NCBI GenBank assembly: GCA_025403435.1
Contig: CM046330.1
Location: 18,188,239 to 18,252,238, forward strand
Length of the DNA stretch: 64,000 nt
Reading direction: 5' to 3'
Source of the DNA: Artocarpus heterophyllus
Lineage: Eukaryota > Streptophyta > Magnoliopsida > Rosales > Moraceae
Shown: piece by piece, positions 1 through 12,309 of the stretch
Numbering within the stretch: position 1 is the first letter of the stretch
How the letters are laid out: every line of letters starts with the position of its first letter
The notes under the pieces: model-generated
Databases searched by the model: none
What the model saw: only the letters and a program-made list of their open reading frames with translations
Told to the model about the DNA's origin: nothing
Made by a program: the position numbers and the translations under genes

Positions 1-1275
1 ATCTTGTTCTAATTTGTCCAAAATTAAAATAACCGATAAATAGATAAGAATTATCTAATCGCAATAATTCGACAAGTTTATCTTGAACTAATTTCTTACA
101 AACTTAATTCAACCGATAAACAGACATGAATTATTTGATTCTTACAAATTTTAAACCAATCTGATAAATCCGACATAAGTCACCAATTATTGGAAAAGCA
201 CGCCGTGTCGTTACAGGACTTTGTGAGCTAGCAAAGGGGACCAAAATGGACCTATAAAGTTCAAGCTCATGATAATTATGAAACCTAATATCCCAGATAT
301 ACATTTCACAATTATCAACTCCAACGCTACTCCACTAAAAGCTTGGAGCTGCACTCTCAAACTTTATAGAATTACAAAGCTCGTGTAGCTAAGTCTCCAT
401 GACATATCATAGTGTATCGCATCCCCATATGATCATCCATAATCGGCTTAAAGACAAGTTCTGTCTTACCTTCTCGATTATTTTTATCTTAAGTTCCATT
501 GTCTCACCATTAGAAAACTTACCATCCATAGATAGTATACCATTCGATTACACCTATGTATCCAAATGGTTGAGCGCTCTAGTTTTTCAATTACATGACA
601 ACACATATAAGAGGATATCATTACTCTTAAAGAGGAGCTATGGATTCCATATCTATGAATAACAAGTCTACGCTATCAAAAGTCATGCCTCCAACGTACC
701 GGTATGCATACCACTATTGAGATGTGGGTGTCACCCTTTGGCACATCAAAAGACACAAGTCGAGACAACGGGCCCACTATTCATCTCAGGATTAAGATAC
801 AATACAAATGACTGTCTAAAGTGAATCGATTTGCCGAGACAGAATTATTAATCCAAATCAATTCACTTTATGTCCCGATCCAACACATCGTCACCTATGA
901 CAACGTGCCAATGTTTCTATTCACGGAGTCCAACTCCGATGGTCAAGACAAACCATCTCCCAAAAGAGATATAGATAAATAACAATCTTTACATGAATAA
1001 AGCGCCCAACTTTATTCCCTCGATTGCAGATCATATGTTTTAGACCGTCACCTTAAGAATCGTGTCTTCCGCATAATCAGTCCATCATATGTCCGATTCT
1101 TAAGGTTTAGACTGACAGTCTCAGACTACTGTTTGCTTATCATACATTCAACAAATATGAACGTAAAGAGGACAAGATTTGGTATATATAAAAGAATAAA
1201 TTCTTTATTGATAAAAATGTCTCCAAAAACGTATTACATTTTTATTCCTTAGGGCATACATGTCTAAAATAAAGG
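1..1275. repeat. Unassigned repeat-like non-coding sequence with two hairpins
   Basis: No convincing coding sequence is visible; the 87-residue frame at 399-662 resembles nothing I recognise. The stretch abuts the truncated end of a copia relic at about 1276, so it is probably non-coding sequence of another retrotransposon, but no LTR end, PBS or target duplication is seen. Two inverted repeats stand out: a perfect 12-bp pair at 1051-1062/1094-1105 and a 15-bp pair with one mismatch at 818-832/855-869. Confidence 0.3.
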
Positions 1276-1758
1276 TCATAAATAAAGTGTATCTCCAAGT
1301 GTTTTAGCTTGCATAAAATAGACATCGGTGTGAATCAAATCAAGTATACTTGATCTTTTAGGTGGAAGGTGTAAATAAAATACAACTCTATATGTTTTTC
1401 CTATTAAACAACCAACACGAGTTTTAAGAGGCATATCTTTCAAACTAGGTAAGAATTGTTTTCTAGCGAGAAGTTGTTGCCCTTTCTCACTGATGTGATC
1501 AAGCCTCTTGTGCCAAAGATCAATGCTTGCATTTTTTTGAATTGCATTCACCTTGTTCTTTTGGAGCTTCGCTTGTGTGACATAGAGCGTATTCATCTTC
1601 TTTCCTCTTGCAATCACTAAAGAACCTTTGGTGAGCCTCCATTTAATTTCACCAAAATAATTAGTAAAAACCTTATCATCAAGTCTGCCCATGGAGATCA
1701 AGTTAAGGTGAATGTCCAGAATGTGCCTAACATCTTTGAGCACTAAACTTGCTTCCAA
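1276..1758 (-). pseudogene. Copia pol fragment: GAG-pre-integrase and start of integrase
   Basis: The 160-residue open stretch reads as the domain just before copia integrase. It has the SIDLWHKRLDHISEKG segment typical of the integrase HHCC region, followed by a cysteine-bearing stretch and IHTDV, the first strand of the integrase core with the first catalytic Asp. It ends soon after this motif, so no catalytic DDE triad is complete. The upstream protease continuation is broken by stops. Confidence 0.7.
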
Positions 1759-2323
1759 GATTAGTCTTCAAGCAAATATCACCAATATCTATAATCTTGG
1801 AATCACCATCGTCTCCACTAGAGTAAGAAGTGAAGAAATCACAATGAGCAATTACATGGAATGAAGCACCAGAATTAATCACTCATTCACCCCCTTGGCC
1901 CACTACACTAACACAACTGTCATCACAAACAAGGACAATGTCACCTTTGGTGGCAACTTTATTGGCCTCTTTCCCATCTTCCTTTCCTTCACTCTGCTCC
2001 CTTTTTCAAATGCGACACTCTTTGTTTATGTGGCCTAGCTTGTTGCAATGATAACACTTGACATTTCTTCTAGTACTAGGTCTCCCTCTGATGTTTCCTT
2101 TTTGCCATGTCCTTGAGGATATCTACTTTTACTCCTTCTACGCCTTTCGTACTTTTCAAAAACAAGTACCTTAGATCAAGATTCACCTTTTTCTTTTCTT
2201 CTGGCTAATTCAGCAAGCAAACTGTTCTTAACTAACTTCATAGTTAACTATCCTACTGCCATTGAATTGGTCAATGAGACCACCAATGTTACACAACTAT
2301 TTGGCAGGGAGTTGAGAAGGAAC

Positions 2324-2763
2324 TGTTAGAATGTGGTGACCTGAATTTAGTTTAGCCTGACTCAAAAAGCTCGCGGTGTGACAAATTGTGGTGAAAAACA
2401 AAAGTAGGATTTTTCATGAGATCTGTGATGGTAGCGGAGGGATCAGGCCCGGCCTAATCTCGTAGCCCACCACTGATCTCGCCAGGGGTGCAGGGGCTCC
2501 GCCCCTACGGTACGGACCGTTGTTGTTGAGTCGTTTAGTTTATGTTTTTGGGTCTATATGGTTTTGCCTATACCTATATATATAATGTATTGCGTTAGGG
2601 CTTAATTATTAACGAATTTTGAGCCTCCCTAGCACCTTCATTAAAATCTTTACGAGTTTAGTGATTTTCTTCTCCTCTGCCTATGGTTTTTCCCGTTTTG
2701 AGTTTCCACTTAAATTTTCTGTGTGTTTTTATTCTTTGTTTCCATCACATTAATTTTGCAACA
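2324..2763 (+). mobile_element. Solo LTR, probably Ty1/copia (440 bp)
   Basis: The sequence begins TGTTAGAATG and ends TTTTGCAACA. It is flanked by GGAAC (2319-2323) and GTAAC (2764-2768), a 5-bp target duplication with one mismatch. It interrupts the copia relic's gag/protease region. A TATA-like CTATATATATAA near 2573 suggests plus orientation. No internal region is present, so this is most simply a solo LTR left by LTR-LTR recombination. Confidence 0.7.
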
Positions 2764-3047
2764 GTAACAATGACTGAAACTCGTCTTCAAGAACCATTTT
2801 TATAGTTACCAACTAGTTCTTCAAGCGTTGAAAATTACTTGTATGCTCAGTCATACTTTTTCCATCTTTTTATTTCAGATTCACAAGCCTTTGAATGACC
2901 ACCGCTTTTTTCTAAATGTATTTTTCTCATAAAGAGATTCCAACTTTTTCCAGAGAACATCAGCTTTGGTTTCTTCAGGAATATGATGAAATATATTATG
3001 ATCAATCTACTGTCTAATAGTGGCTACAGCTTTATATGCAAAATCTC

Positions 3048-3233
3048 TCAATCTTCATCACTCATTGTTTTTTCGAGCTTTGTCATTCCTTTAACAGGCC
3101 TAAACAAATCTTTACAATAAAGCAAGTCTTGCATCTTATGTTTCCAAATGGAAAAATTCGACGCGGTTAATTTTATCAGCCTAAATGAATTATGCTCATC
3201 CATAACTTTGGCCAACCTAAAACTCTGATACCA
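3048..3233 (-). pseudogene. Copia gag N-terminal fragment
   Basis: The minus-strand frame carries FSIWKHKMQDLLYCKDLF, which matches the N-terminal gag signature of plant copia elements (the F-x-x-W-K-x-x-M-x-x-x-L pattern). It lies next to the primer-binding site, as expected for the start of gag. An upstream extension of the same open frame runs through the PBS into the LTR and is not expected to be coding. Confidence 0.65.
3224..3233 (-). promoter_or_regulatory. Primer-binding site of copia relic 0
   Basis: On the minus strand this reads TGGTATCAGA, the start of the sequence complementary to the 3' end of plant initiator tRNA-Met, three bases from the LTR edge at 3237. It fixes the orientation of the relic and the inner border of its LTR. 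Confidence 0.75.
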
Positions 3234-3236
3234 CTT

Positions 3237-3660
3237 TGTTGGGAAAACCACCTGTGACAATATAGCCACGAAAAACTTTTCCTCTTTATGTGATAAAATA
3301 ATCTTCAAACGAAATTTCAACAAAACCAATAACATCAAAATATCAACCAAAGCATACACAAAGAAGATAATAGAATCAACCACAATATGAAACACTGATT
3401 TTAGCTTGGAAAACCTCTTAAATTGAGCGTAAAAACTACAAAACCCGTAGGCCACGTAAAACTTCCACTAATAGGCTTACAAAGTTCTTCATTAAATATA
3501 ACTAGAGGCTTACAATCATCAAGATAATTATCAAACTTGGCTAAATAAAGTCATCATCGATAAAGATAGATTTCACAACTAGCAACAAAGAGAAGTCACT
3601 ACTCTCACCAAATAGATATCTTGGAGAGGCACCTTAAAGAGACCAAATTAAGAATCAACA
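3237..3660 (-). repeat. 5' LTR of copia relic 0
   Basis: In plus orientation the LTR begins TGTTGGGAAAACC directly beside the primer-binding site. The best candidate for its outer end is AAGAATCAACA at 3660, giving about 424 bp with TG...CA ends. No second copy is visible in the window, so the outer end is inferred from the terminal CA only. Confidence 0.55.
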
Positions 3661-4407
3661 CTGGTGGATGTAAAGATCTTGTCGCAAAAATTTACCCCGT
3701 CGAATGAGCCCAATCTGACACCGTTTTGCCACTTAATCGTCTTGCACAAGTTCAAAAATCCTACCCCCTTTATTTTTCTCTTTCTTCTTTTTCTCCTCTA
3801 GTCCGTTTCTCTGCTTGGCCACCGCTTCCTTTCGCTTATTTGATACTCATATGCAAAGCTTGATTTGCAAGCTTTGTTCCCTTTTTTTCAATGACATTAG
3901 GCTTAAAGGCCATTATTTTGGTCAAGCCCACGATGAGGCAGACCCAACAGTTAATCCACGAGATTGCTCTGGAGACTAATAGTATCATCAATGATAATCC
4001 GATAAGTGATGATCTACCAGAATACTTTACTAATGATAACCCAATAGATTACTCTCTACAACCAAGACCGGAGAATATTAATGATATTTATTGAAAATTT
4101 TGAAAGAATATTCTATTTAATATAATTGAAATCAAATAATCCTAAGTATATTTATGACTAGACATAATCATGTCTAAAGCTTTGGAATCACCTTTAACCA
4201 AAAATAAACTTAGCTAGACATAATTGAAAGTAACAACAAAAACATAAAAACTAACAACATTTATAGCTCAAAAGATTGACGAAATTTGAAAAATACTGAT
4301 GAATTTCAAGAATCTCCTTGTAGAAAGCTCCTCGGATCCCTCCTTCCTTTATTTCTTTTTATTTTTCTTTCAAATTCTAAGTATTTATTGATTTTTTAAA
4401 TGAGAAG
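3661..4407. repeat. Host DNA left of copia 1, probably part of an older LTR relic
   Basis: No gene is supported; a 67-residue plus-strand frame at 3891-4094 has no recognisable domain. The last 143 bases (4265-4407) recur with one mismatch at 21035-21177 on the far side of copia 1. The sequence resuming at 21178 therefore continues this host sequence. Confidence 0.5.
4265..4407 (+). repeat. 143-bp direct repeat, left copy
   Basis: This segment, ending in TGAGAAG right at the edge of copia 1, is repeated at 21035-21177 with a single difference (G at 4274, C at 21044). It behaves like an extremely long target-site duplication. Confidence 0.9.
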
Positions 4408-4872
4408 TGTTAGAATAAAATTGTGATGAAAACCATCATCACCCAGGATCGTTCATGTCAAATCATCAAGAATATTAATAAGATACAGAAGCTAACCTAA
4501 ATCTATGGATTGAATGTGATTCTTGAGTCTGTAGGTTGAGGATCTTCCAAGTCTGGTACGTAAATCCTCCTTCTCAGAATGCTCTGTAATTTCTCTGTAG
4601 ATGGGGAACAGAAAAATAATGTACATACTGACTTGGGGACCACAACCTCTTTATATAATTGCTAAACCCAGTAATTATCCTTAATTACCAATTTAACCCA
4701 TCATAAAATTAGCAATTATATTTTTGGTCTTTACACATAGGAGGCCCACACTTAATGATGCATTAAAAGCCCAAAACCTAAATTAATCACTTTTAATTGG
4801 GCAACCTTATTGATAGCCTTTAATTCATATTTATTTAATATATTAGCCCATATATTAGATTTTGATCCAATA
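4408..4872 (-). repeat. 3' LTR of copia element 1 (465 bp)
   Basis: In plus orientation it begins TGTTAGAATAAAATTG and ends GATCCAATA (terminal CA mutated to TA). It is followed by ATCTCCCACTTGGG, the complement of a purine-rich tract, as expected beside a 3' LTR. It matches 20585-21026 and the LTRs of copia 3. Confidence 0.9.
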
Positions 4873-5299
4873 ATCTCCCACTTGGGCTATATATGAAACT
4901 TTATAAATGTGAATTATACCTTATGAGCTCATGAATTTTACTATCAAACCTTATGCACCTCAACAATTTTGTCCATTAACTATATCAATATAGGACCAAA
5001 GCGACCTTCGTTACATATGTCATAACTAGACCCATTAATGATCACATATACCAATACAACTAATGAAAAGATCAAGCATGGATGTGTAGCATGGAAATTT
5101 AATGCAATGTGATCTTAACATGCCTATTTCTAACTGGTCCACCTGAAAACTTTAGTGAGATCAAACCATACCAAAATCAAAGTGTGAATAAACTAAAAAC
5201 TTTATTTCTGCAGAAAATAACCTTAAAATATTCATAAACTAAAATAACCAAAAATGTCTATATCATAAGAGCATTTAAAATTACAAACTCCCACTAAAA
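4873..5299 (-). other. Non-coding 3' internal region of copia element 1
   Basis: About 430 bases lie between the end of RNase H and the 3' LTR. No open frame is supported. The first bases form the polypurine tract on the minus strand (AAGTGGGAGAT). The same region is conserved in copia 3 (45817-46245), so it belongs to the element and not to a later insertion. Confidence 0.75.
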
Positions 5300-6979
5300 C
5301 TAAATATCCTGAAATGATATGACACCCATACGAGCAGTGTGCTCATGAAACATTTTGGGTGGCAATCTTTTAGTAAGCGGATCCGCAATCATGGAGTTTG
5401 TGCCGATGTGCTCTATAGATAACTGTCCACTCTGAACTCTTTCTTTCACAACCAGGAACTTGATCTCTATATGCTTTGACTTCGTCGAGCTCCTGTTGTT
5501 GTTGGAATACAAAACTGCTGACTTATTGTCACAAAATAACTTGAGTAGTCTTTGAATACTGTCCACTATGCGTAGCCCCGTGACAAAATTTTACAGCAAT
5601 ATTCCATGATTGGACGCCTCATAACACGCTATGAACTCTGCCGCCATCGTAGAAGATGCTATAAGAGACTGTTTAGCACTCTTCCAAGAGACAGCACCTC
5701 TAGCCAGAAGGTAGACATAGCCCGATGTAGATTTCATACTATCTTGGCATCCAGCATAATCAGAGTCAGTATACCCAATGATCTCTAGCTGTTTCGACCT
5801 CCGATACGTGAGCATGTAATCCTTTGTTCTCTGTAAATACCTCAAGACTCGTTTGGCTGCTACCCAATGATCCTTTCCAGGATTGCTTAAGTTCCTACCC
5901 AACATCCCTATAACGTACGCAATATCCAGACGCGTACAAACCTGAGCATACATCAGACTCCCTACTACTAATGCATAAGGAATCTTTTGCATTTCCTTAA
6001 CCTCAAAATCATTTTTAGGGCACTGATTGAGACTAAACTTGTCTCCTTTAGCCACAAGGGTATCACCTGGTTTACAATCCTGCATGCCAAATCTCTTAAG
6101 AACCTTTTCGATATAGCCCTTTTGTGATAATCCTAAAATACCCCAAGAGTGATCTTGGTGTGTCTGTATACCCAACACAAAAGAGGCATCACCAAGATCC
6201 TTCATCTCAAATTTTTTTGATAGAAATCTCTTGGTTTCGTGCAATAAGCCTATATCGTTGCTGGCAAGCAAAATGTCATCGACATATAAAACCAGGAAAA
6301 TATACTTACTCCTACTGAACTTGTAGTATATACAATCATCGACCAAATTCATCTCAAAACCGAACGAGATGATAACCTGATGAAATTTATAATACCACTG
6401 ACGAGAAGCTTACTTAAGCCCATAGATGGATTTCTTTAATTTGCAAACCATCTTCTTCGCATCTCCTGACACAAAGTTTTCCAGTTGCACCATATAGATT
6501 GTTTCATCAATGTCATCATTGAGAAACGCAGTCTTAACATCCATCTGATGAAGCTCAAGATAAAAATGTGCCACTAATGTCATTATAATCCTAAAAGAGT
6601 CTTTCGAAGAAACCGGAGAGAAAGTCTCTTTATAATCAATACATTCTTTCTGTGTAAAGCCTTTAGTGACAAGACGAGCCTTATACCTCTCCACATTGCC
6701 TTTCGAATCCCTCTTAGTCTTAAATATTCATTTGCAACCAATGGTTTTCACACCTTCAGGCAATGGGACAAGATCCCAAATGTCATTGTCCTTCATAGAC
6801 TTTATCTCTTTATTCATGGCATTAATCCACTCTTGAGATCTAGAACTTTCCATGGCTTGATGGAAGTTGATTGGATCATCTTCCACCATACCAATGTCAT
6901 ACTCATGTTCTTGAAGAAATACAATGTAATCATCTAGCACCGCACTTCTCCTTTCTCTAGTAGATCTCCTTAATGGCAT
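5300..6979 (-). pseudogene. Copia 1 pol, RT and RNase H half
   Basis: Minus-strand frames give, in order, an RT-linker piece (6728-6979), the RT N-terminus with RYKARLVTKGF and VKTAFLN (6410-6694), the RT core with the catalytic YVDD at residues 23-26 of the 5591-6352 frame, then RNase H with YTDSDYAGC. The RNase H tail (5300-5566) carries CDNKSA, KHIEI and DPLTK. Frameshifts or stops near 5580, 6360-6410 and 6727 break the frame. The segment ends at 7090, where the large Ty3-like element interrupts the integrase-RT spacer. Confidence 0.88.
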
Positions 6980-7085
6980 AGGTTCTTGAGGTGGTTGACT
7001 TTGTTCTTCTAGAACAATTTCTGGAATAGGAGGTTCTCCGCATTGTCTTGATTTGGGTCTGCTTCTTGAACGATGTCAGTAGTAG

Positions 7086-7090
7086 GAACC
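7086..7090 (+). repeat. Target-site duplication, left (GAACC)
   Basis: GAACC precedes the large Ty3-like element. Its partner is GAACT at 14630-14634. The uninterrupted copia 3 sequence reads GGAACCTGATC near 49760, confirming both the insertion point and the original 5-bp target. Confidence 0.9.
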
Positions 7091-8034
7091 TGTTGGTGGT
7101 AACGCCCCAAAAAATGTTTATTCTTTATAAATGGCGGACGTTTATAGTATAGAAAAGTTGTCATATCCACAGGGAGGTGAAATTTTGTAACTCGAAAGAT
7201 TGTTAAAAATAAACGTTCAAAAAGGCAAGTGGTTTTTCAGAGCAAAGTTTAAAAGTAATAAAATATTGTGATTTTTTTTTACTCAAAATTTAAAGCATAA
7301 AATTAAAGTGGTGAAGCTTTGAGAATTCATTGTATGTTTCGCAACTGATATGGAATTTTAACTCTAATTAATAATTATCTAAAGCATTTGATTTATTATA
7401 TATTTTCTCATTAATTGCAAGCACTTTTTACTAATTATATAGGTTAACCAAGAGCGACAATATAGTAAGCCATAACACAGTAAGGTTTTTCCTATAAAAG
7501 CTAGCAAAATAATCATCTCTTATTGATGATTTAGTGCACTAATTATGAAAATTATAACTGTTGTCACTCAATTATAATTAACATAATTTTTAGATAGAAA
7601 AGATAATAACAAATCAAAATTAATATATTTTTATGGAATAAATTATTGCGTTAATTTCGGCAGCACCTCAACTTATTAATTGGTTTAAGAATACACTATG
7701 CCATCCTCTGTCTACAATCAATCAAGAATAACCAAGCATTTACTGTGTCAGTCTATGTCTATAATATAGCAGAAACTCAACTTAATAAACGAGCATGACT
7801 TTAGTATTATTAATATTAATTATGCAACACAATTAAATTACATGAAGAAAGCATGACTGAATTTATGTAAAAACTGGCAGCATAGCAACAGTAACAATAA
7901 TTATTAAACACATAAAGATATAATTTATTACACAAAATATAAGCATTACAAAATAGATATAGAGATAAAATCCATACCAGAGTACTACGCATACAAGATC
8001 ATCTATTTGTCTCACCAGACTCTCTACACTAAAT

Positions 8035-8078
<44 letters not shown>

Positions 8079-9401
8079 ACCTAAGGGATAAAAGAAGAAA
8101 AGGGAGGAAGGAGGAAAGAATGGAGAATGGGCCAAGAGGCCCGGAGGAGGGGTGTTGTGAAGGAGGGGGGAGAGCCCCTTTTATAGTGAAAAAAAATTCA
8201 CTATTTCATAATTTTTATTATTTATTTATTAATATTTTAATTATTTATTATATTTTTTTTCTTTCTTCGGCAGGAGCAGGCCCCCCCTCCTCCACTCATC
8301 TCAAATTGACGAGATTCGCGTGAATTAAAAAAAAATTCTCCTTCTTTCGTGCTGATGCGTGCTCTGGAGAATGCATTTTTTAGTTTAGGATCCAGTGCTT
8401 CGTGGCTCACGGTAGGACTAAAACGACACGATCTGGACCGTTAATTGCATGATCGAACGGCTACAAGAGACAAAAAAATTGGGCCCAGGTGGGACCAGTG
8501 GGACCGAGGGTGAATACCGTTAGATTGGTCTTGGTCAGCTGATCTAATGACTAGAAAAACAGATGCACGTGGCGTCGATCGCACGAGATCGGACACGCCT
8601 GCTGCACCCTCTGAGACACACTACAGCTTTGTCGGCACGTGTGATGCACGCACCAATCATATTTCGACACGTGGACTACACTCTGAGATTCCGCTGATGC
8701 ACCGGATGACGCATTGACACGCGTCTCTTCCTCGGACGGCTGAGATTAATTTGGTAGTGAATCTGACGGCTCCCATGACGCCACGTGTCCTCTTCCTTTT
8801 GAATTTTGAATTTTTCAAAGATTTTTGATGCATTTGATGTCTGATTTTGCCCTTTTTTGCGCCGTTTTGCTCCATTTTTCCTCCAGATTTCAAATCTAAA
8901 AATCACAAAAACACTAAAATTAATTATTTTACAAACATAATATTTTCAAAAATATTAAAAATATTTATTTTACAATAAAACACACAAAAATAGATAAAAA
9001 CTCTTAAAATTTTCAATCCCTTACGGTTTAGCATAGATATAATTTTTATGACTTAAAAATATTTTTAAAAATTACTAAAAATATAATAGAACATATTTAC
9101 AAACTTAAAACATACTATCAAATATAGTAAGACACGAAATAAAATAACTGTATTATTTTTACGATTTTAACTATTTACAGACTAGACACTTATTTAACAC
9201 ACTGAAATGACTCTAAAAATTACTAAAATTCTATTAAACATAAAACACACTAAAAATACATTTTTAAGCACATTTACACACTAAGACACAAAAATACTTA
9301 TTAATACAAAAATGCTATTAATTAGAGGATTTAATGAGAAATAAAAGTATAAATAAATGATTTAAGCCTTGAAAAATGTACACTTTTATACTCTCATTAC
9401 A
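7091..9401 (-). repeat. 3' LTR of the gag-only element (2311 bp)
   Basis: In plus orientation it starts TGTTGGTGGTAACGCC and ends ACTCTCATTACA. It includes a long TA microsatellite (8039-8074), a GC-richer block (8100-8800) and an AT-rich tail. It aligns along its whole length with 12332-14629. Short frames inside it appear in both copies only because the LTRs are duplicates. Confidence 0.9.
8036..8076. repeat. TA dinucleotide microsatellite
   Basis: An uninterrupted run of TA repeats lies inside the 3' LTR of the gag-only element. The matching run in the other LTR (about 13280-13301) is shorter, so the tract has changed length since insertion. Confidence 0.9.
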
Positions 9402-11119
9402 CCCCCCAACCAGCTTATTGCTAGTCTCTAGCAATTAAAGCGATAAAATTTTGAAATGAATTATTGAATACTATATAATGAAAAATTATTTAACTATAAT
9501 TTGACTTATCTAACTAGATAAACTAACAAAACAAAAATTTTATTTGAACAATTTATGTGCTATTTAACAAAATGTATACAAACCAGACTTAGTGCAGAAA
9601 GGCATAATGAATAATCATGAAGTTTTAAAACTAAGAATAAAATTATTTTGATATTTTGCTTCAATTTACTCCTTCAGACAGCAACACTTCAAATTGTTGA
9701 TTTAGAACAATTAAAGAGCAGAAACATAAAAATATTTACAGACTTTACAATTATGGATAGTGCAATGCTTAGTTCCCTTAAGCTTTCTCCATAACCCATT
9801 TGACGAGCTTTGGGTTAGTAACTCCTAGACCAGTTGGTCTAAGGTACTAGGTGTTGAAACACCCTTTAGAACTTACTTACTTGAGTTAAAAAGGCTACGA
9901 AACCAAACTTATCCAAATTTATTCATTAATTTATATAATTACACACTTTATTTATTTACAATTTTATTTATTTTTTTTCTTTTTATTCTTCATTTTTTTT
10001 CTTTTCTTCTTTTTTATTTTAATTAGTTTATTAATTTTGAAAATATTGTTGCCTTTATTTGTTCATCTTCACAAAATAACAAAACTCAAATATTCATAGC
10101 TTTGACTTACCATCACAATTAAACATTGCGGTGTGTGTGTAAAAAGAATGGCTTACAAACACTTTGAAAAATAGACACATAAAAATGTTAAATAAAACTA
10201 AAGTTTTGAGAGTGCATAAAATTAGATAATTCAAAGAATAGAAAAATGATATTACATTAATATGAAATTCAAAAATCAAAACAAAATAATAAGACATTTT
10301 TTAAAATTTTCTTTTGATTTTATGACCCAAAAAAAATTAACACACAAAAATGAAAAATGTACAAGAATCTGGAGCAAAATAAAAAATTTGGGCAAAATCG
10401 AAAAATTTTTGGCATAGCACAACATTGAAGCACAAATCTTATATGCACAACTTTAAAGTACAATTTTTAAGCACAACCCTCTCCCCCAACCTAGAATGTA
10501 CATTATCCTAAATGTATAAAAGAATAGTGAGAGCAGCAAAAATATTACCTAAATCAGCATAGCTGCAGAGATGATCTGCAGCAAACCAAACTAAAAACTA
10601 ACAAAAAAACACACATTTTTTTGTTGAAATTTATTTGAAAATCCAAACCAATTGCATTTACAAAATCAAACTTATTAGAATGCGTCTCGAGAGAAAACAA
10701 TTTAACTCCTTAACTCAGCCATTCTAAACAAATTTAATTAATAGCCTTCATTTTAAATTTTTAAAACAAATTTCATTTTTTTTTAGGAAAATCAAAATAG
10801 CACACAACAACACAAAAGAATATATTACAAAGAAGGGAAGGTAAAGATATTATTTGAAAAGTGTTTTCCCATTGCTTGATGCTCTGAAATCAGCAAATCT
10901 CTCTTTCAGCTCCTGCTCCTAGTGGACAATCGTCAAAGAGCGGCTTTCTCCTATAGTAAGTGCAAAACACGCCACATATGGGTCTTGTGTAAACATGCCC
11001 TCAAGATTGGCAAAATTTGAAACTTTTAAACTCATGCAACTTAAACACATTTTATATTCTTGGTAGGTCCTTAAAAACAATGCTAGAGACAGTGGAGGAG
11101 GTGGTGGCCACATAGGATC
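9402..11119 (-). other. Non-coding internal region of the gag-only element
   Basis: About 1.7 kb between the gag-like frames and the 3' LTR is AT-rich, with T-rich tracts at 9960-10020, and carries no credible coding frame. The polypurine tract lies at its left end (complement of 9402-9412). In an autonomous relative this space would hold pol. Confidence 0.75.
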
Positions 11120-11400
11120 TTAGTAAAAATCATCTTTGGTGAATTCTTGTAGCAACTGAGGTTGAGAATCTAAGACTAAGGATGACGATTGTTCTTGCTC
11201 TATAGCTAAGTCTTCATTCTCTTCCTTACATTCCTCTCCTAAAAGTTGTTCCTCAAAGTACGTGGGTTCTAAAGTTTCTTCTTCAATGACTAGGACAACT
11301 ATTCCTTCCTCACTCATAGAATCAATATGATATTCAAGCCTATCTAATTCTATTCTTCTCATGGTTTCCATATATTTTTCTACAGTTTCTTCCAATGTTT
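11120..11400 (-). pseudogene. Gag-like protein, acidic C-terminal part
   Basis: This frame continues the gag-like protein after a frameshift at about 11403. The upstream frame ends at a stop, while this frame is open across the junction and runs to a stop near 11120. It is rich in Glu, Asp and Gln (for example EEECKEEN-like runs) and has no zinc knuckle. No catalytic motif is visible. The function beyond a gag-like extension is unknown. Confidence 0.5.
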
Positions 11401-11826
11401 CTAAGGTTTCTCTAGATTCACCCTATTTGGGTCACTATATGTTTCTTGTAATTCAAAATTTGACTCCAAAATTTTGGGTTGATTTTCAGGACAAGGTTCT
11501 AAAAAATTTAAATTGTTCTCCCAAAATAAATTGTTCCTAGAACTATTCAATTTCCAATAATCATATTCGGCCATATCTTCCAACATATAATAGGCTTCGT
11601 TGATAGGTAATTGGTAAAAAGCGGTGGTACCATATCCTCTCTCTACCCAATTTCTAGTTTCAAGACTTAACCCATATATGAAAATTTCTAAAAGATAATC
11701 CCTAGAAAAACCATGGTGAGGATACTGATCTAGCAAGTCTTTATATTTCCACCAAGCACTATAAAATGGTTCTAAATGTTGTTGGAAAAAACTTAAAATG
11801 AAATGTTGATGAATTTTCCAAAACAT
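11401..11826 (-). CDS. Gag-like protein of the gag-only retrotransposon
   Basis: The 141-residue frame carries FYSAWWKYKDLLDQYPHHGF followed by an IFIYGLS segment. This is the signature of the plant Ty3 gag domain, usually a W-x-x-(F/Y)-K-x-L-L-x-x-x-P-H-H-G pattern then a short hydrophobic F-x-x-G-L helix. It should form the capsid core of virus-like particles in the cytoplasm. It sits downstream of the primer-binding site, as gag should. The start is uncertain because the frame is open near a T-rich tract. The domain is short compared with autonomous relatives and the frame is disrupted at its end. Confidence 0.72.
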   Translation of the reverse strand: MFWKIHQHFILSFFQQHLEPFYSAWWKYKDLLDQYPHHGFSRDYLLEIFIYGLSLETRNWVERGYGTTAFYQLPINEAYYMLEDMAEYDYWKLNSSRNNLFWENNLNFLEPCPENQPKILESNFELQETYSDPNRVNLEKP

Positions 11827-12309
11827 TTTTTTTATTTTTTTTTAAAGTTTTTTTTTAAGAAAAATTTTCAAGCTGAATAAGGCTCAATTAATTGGATTCC
11901 CAGATCGTTGGGGGGTTACAGTGGACACGCTTAGAATTCCCAACTTTCTTAGGCAAGCGTGTTAGCCTTATGGTCGTGAGATCAAGTCCCAATAATAGGC
12001 CTTTTTGATAGAATCCAACAAATTTTACAATTACCTAAACTTGCAAAACAAAAGACAGGATGCAAAGCTTTTCTTTATCTGAAACAAATAAAGTAGTGAG
12101 TGAAAAGCATTCATCCGTTTTTGTTATTTTTTATTTTTTTGTTGTTTTTTTAAATTTTTTAATTAAAATTTTTAATTTATTTTTATTTTTTTAATAATAA
12201 ACACACAAATTAAAAGTGCAAATAATTAAAATAATATTTACAAAGGATAGGGATAGATTACTTACCTGTTTTTCCATTTAATTCAGCAATCTGATAGAGC
12301 AATGGCACC
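11827..12309 (-). other. 5' leader of the gag-only element
   Basis: This non-coding stretch between primer-binding site and gag is very T-rich on the plus strand (11820-11860, 12120-12190). At 11940-12000 it contains a segment with a tRNA B-box-like GATCAAGTCCC, which is probably chance or a tRNA-derived scrap. No open frame is supported. Confidence 0.6.

Larger units (their letters stand above)
1276..3660 (-). mobile_element. Copia relic 0: truncated Ty1/copia element with one LTR
   Basis: Read on the minus strand, the relic runs from a single 5' LTR (3237-3660) through a primer-binding site and gag into a GAG-pre-integrase/integrase N-terminus. It stops abruptly at about 1276 after the integrase motif IHTDV and a few more residues. 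The rest of integrase, reverse transcriptase, RNase H and the 3' LTR are missing. A solo LTR (2324-2763) is inserted in the gag/protease part. Frameshifts and stops are frequent, so the element is dead. Confidence 0.75.

Noticed and set aside
11940..12000. tRNA-like segment with GATCAAGTCCC
   Set aside because: There is no A box at the right distance, no cloverleaf, and it lies in the leader of the gag-only element.
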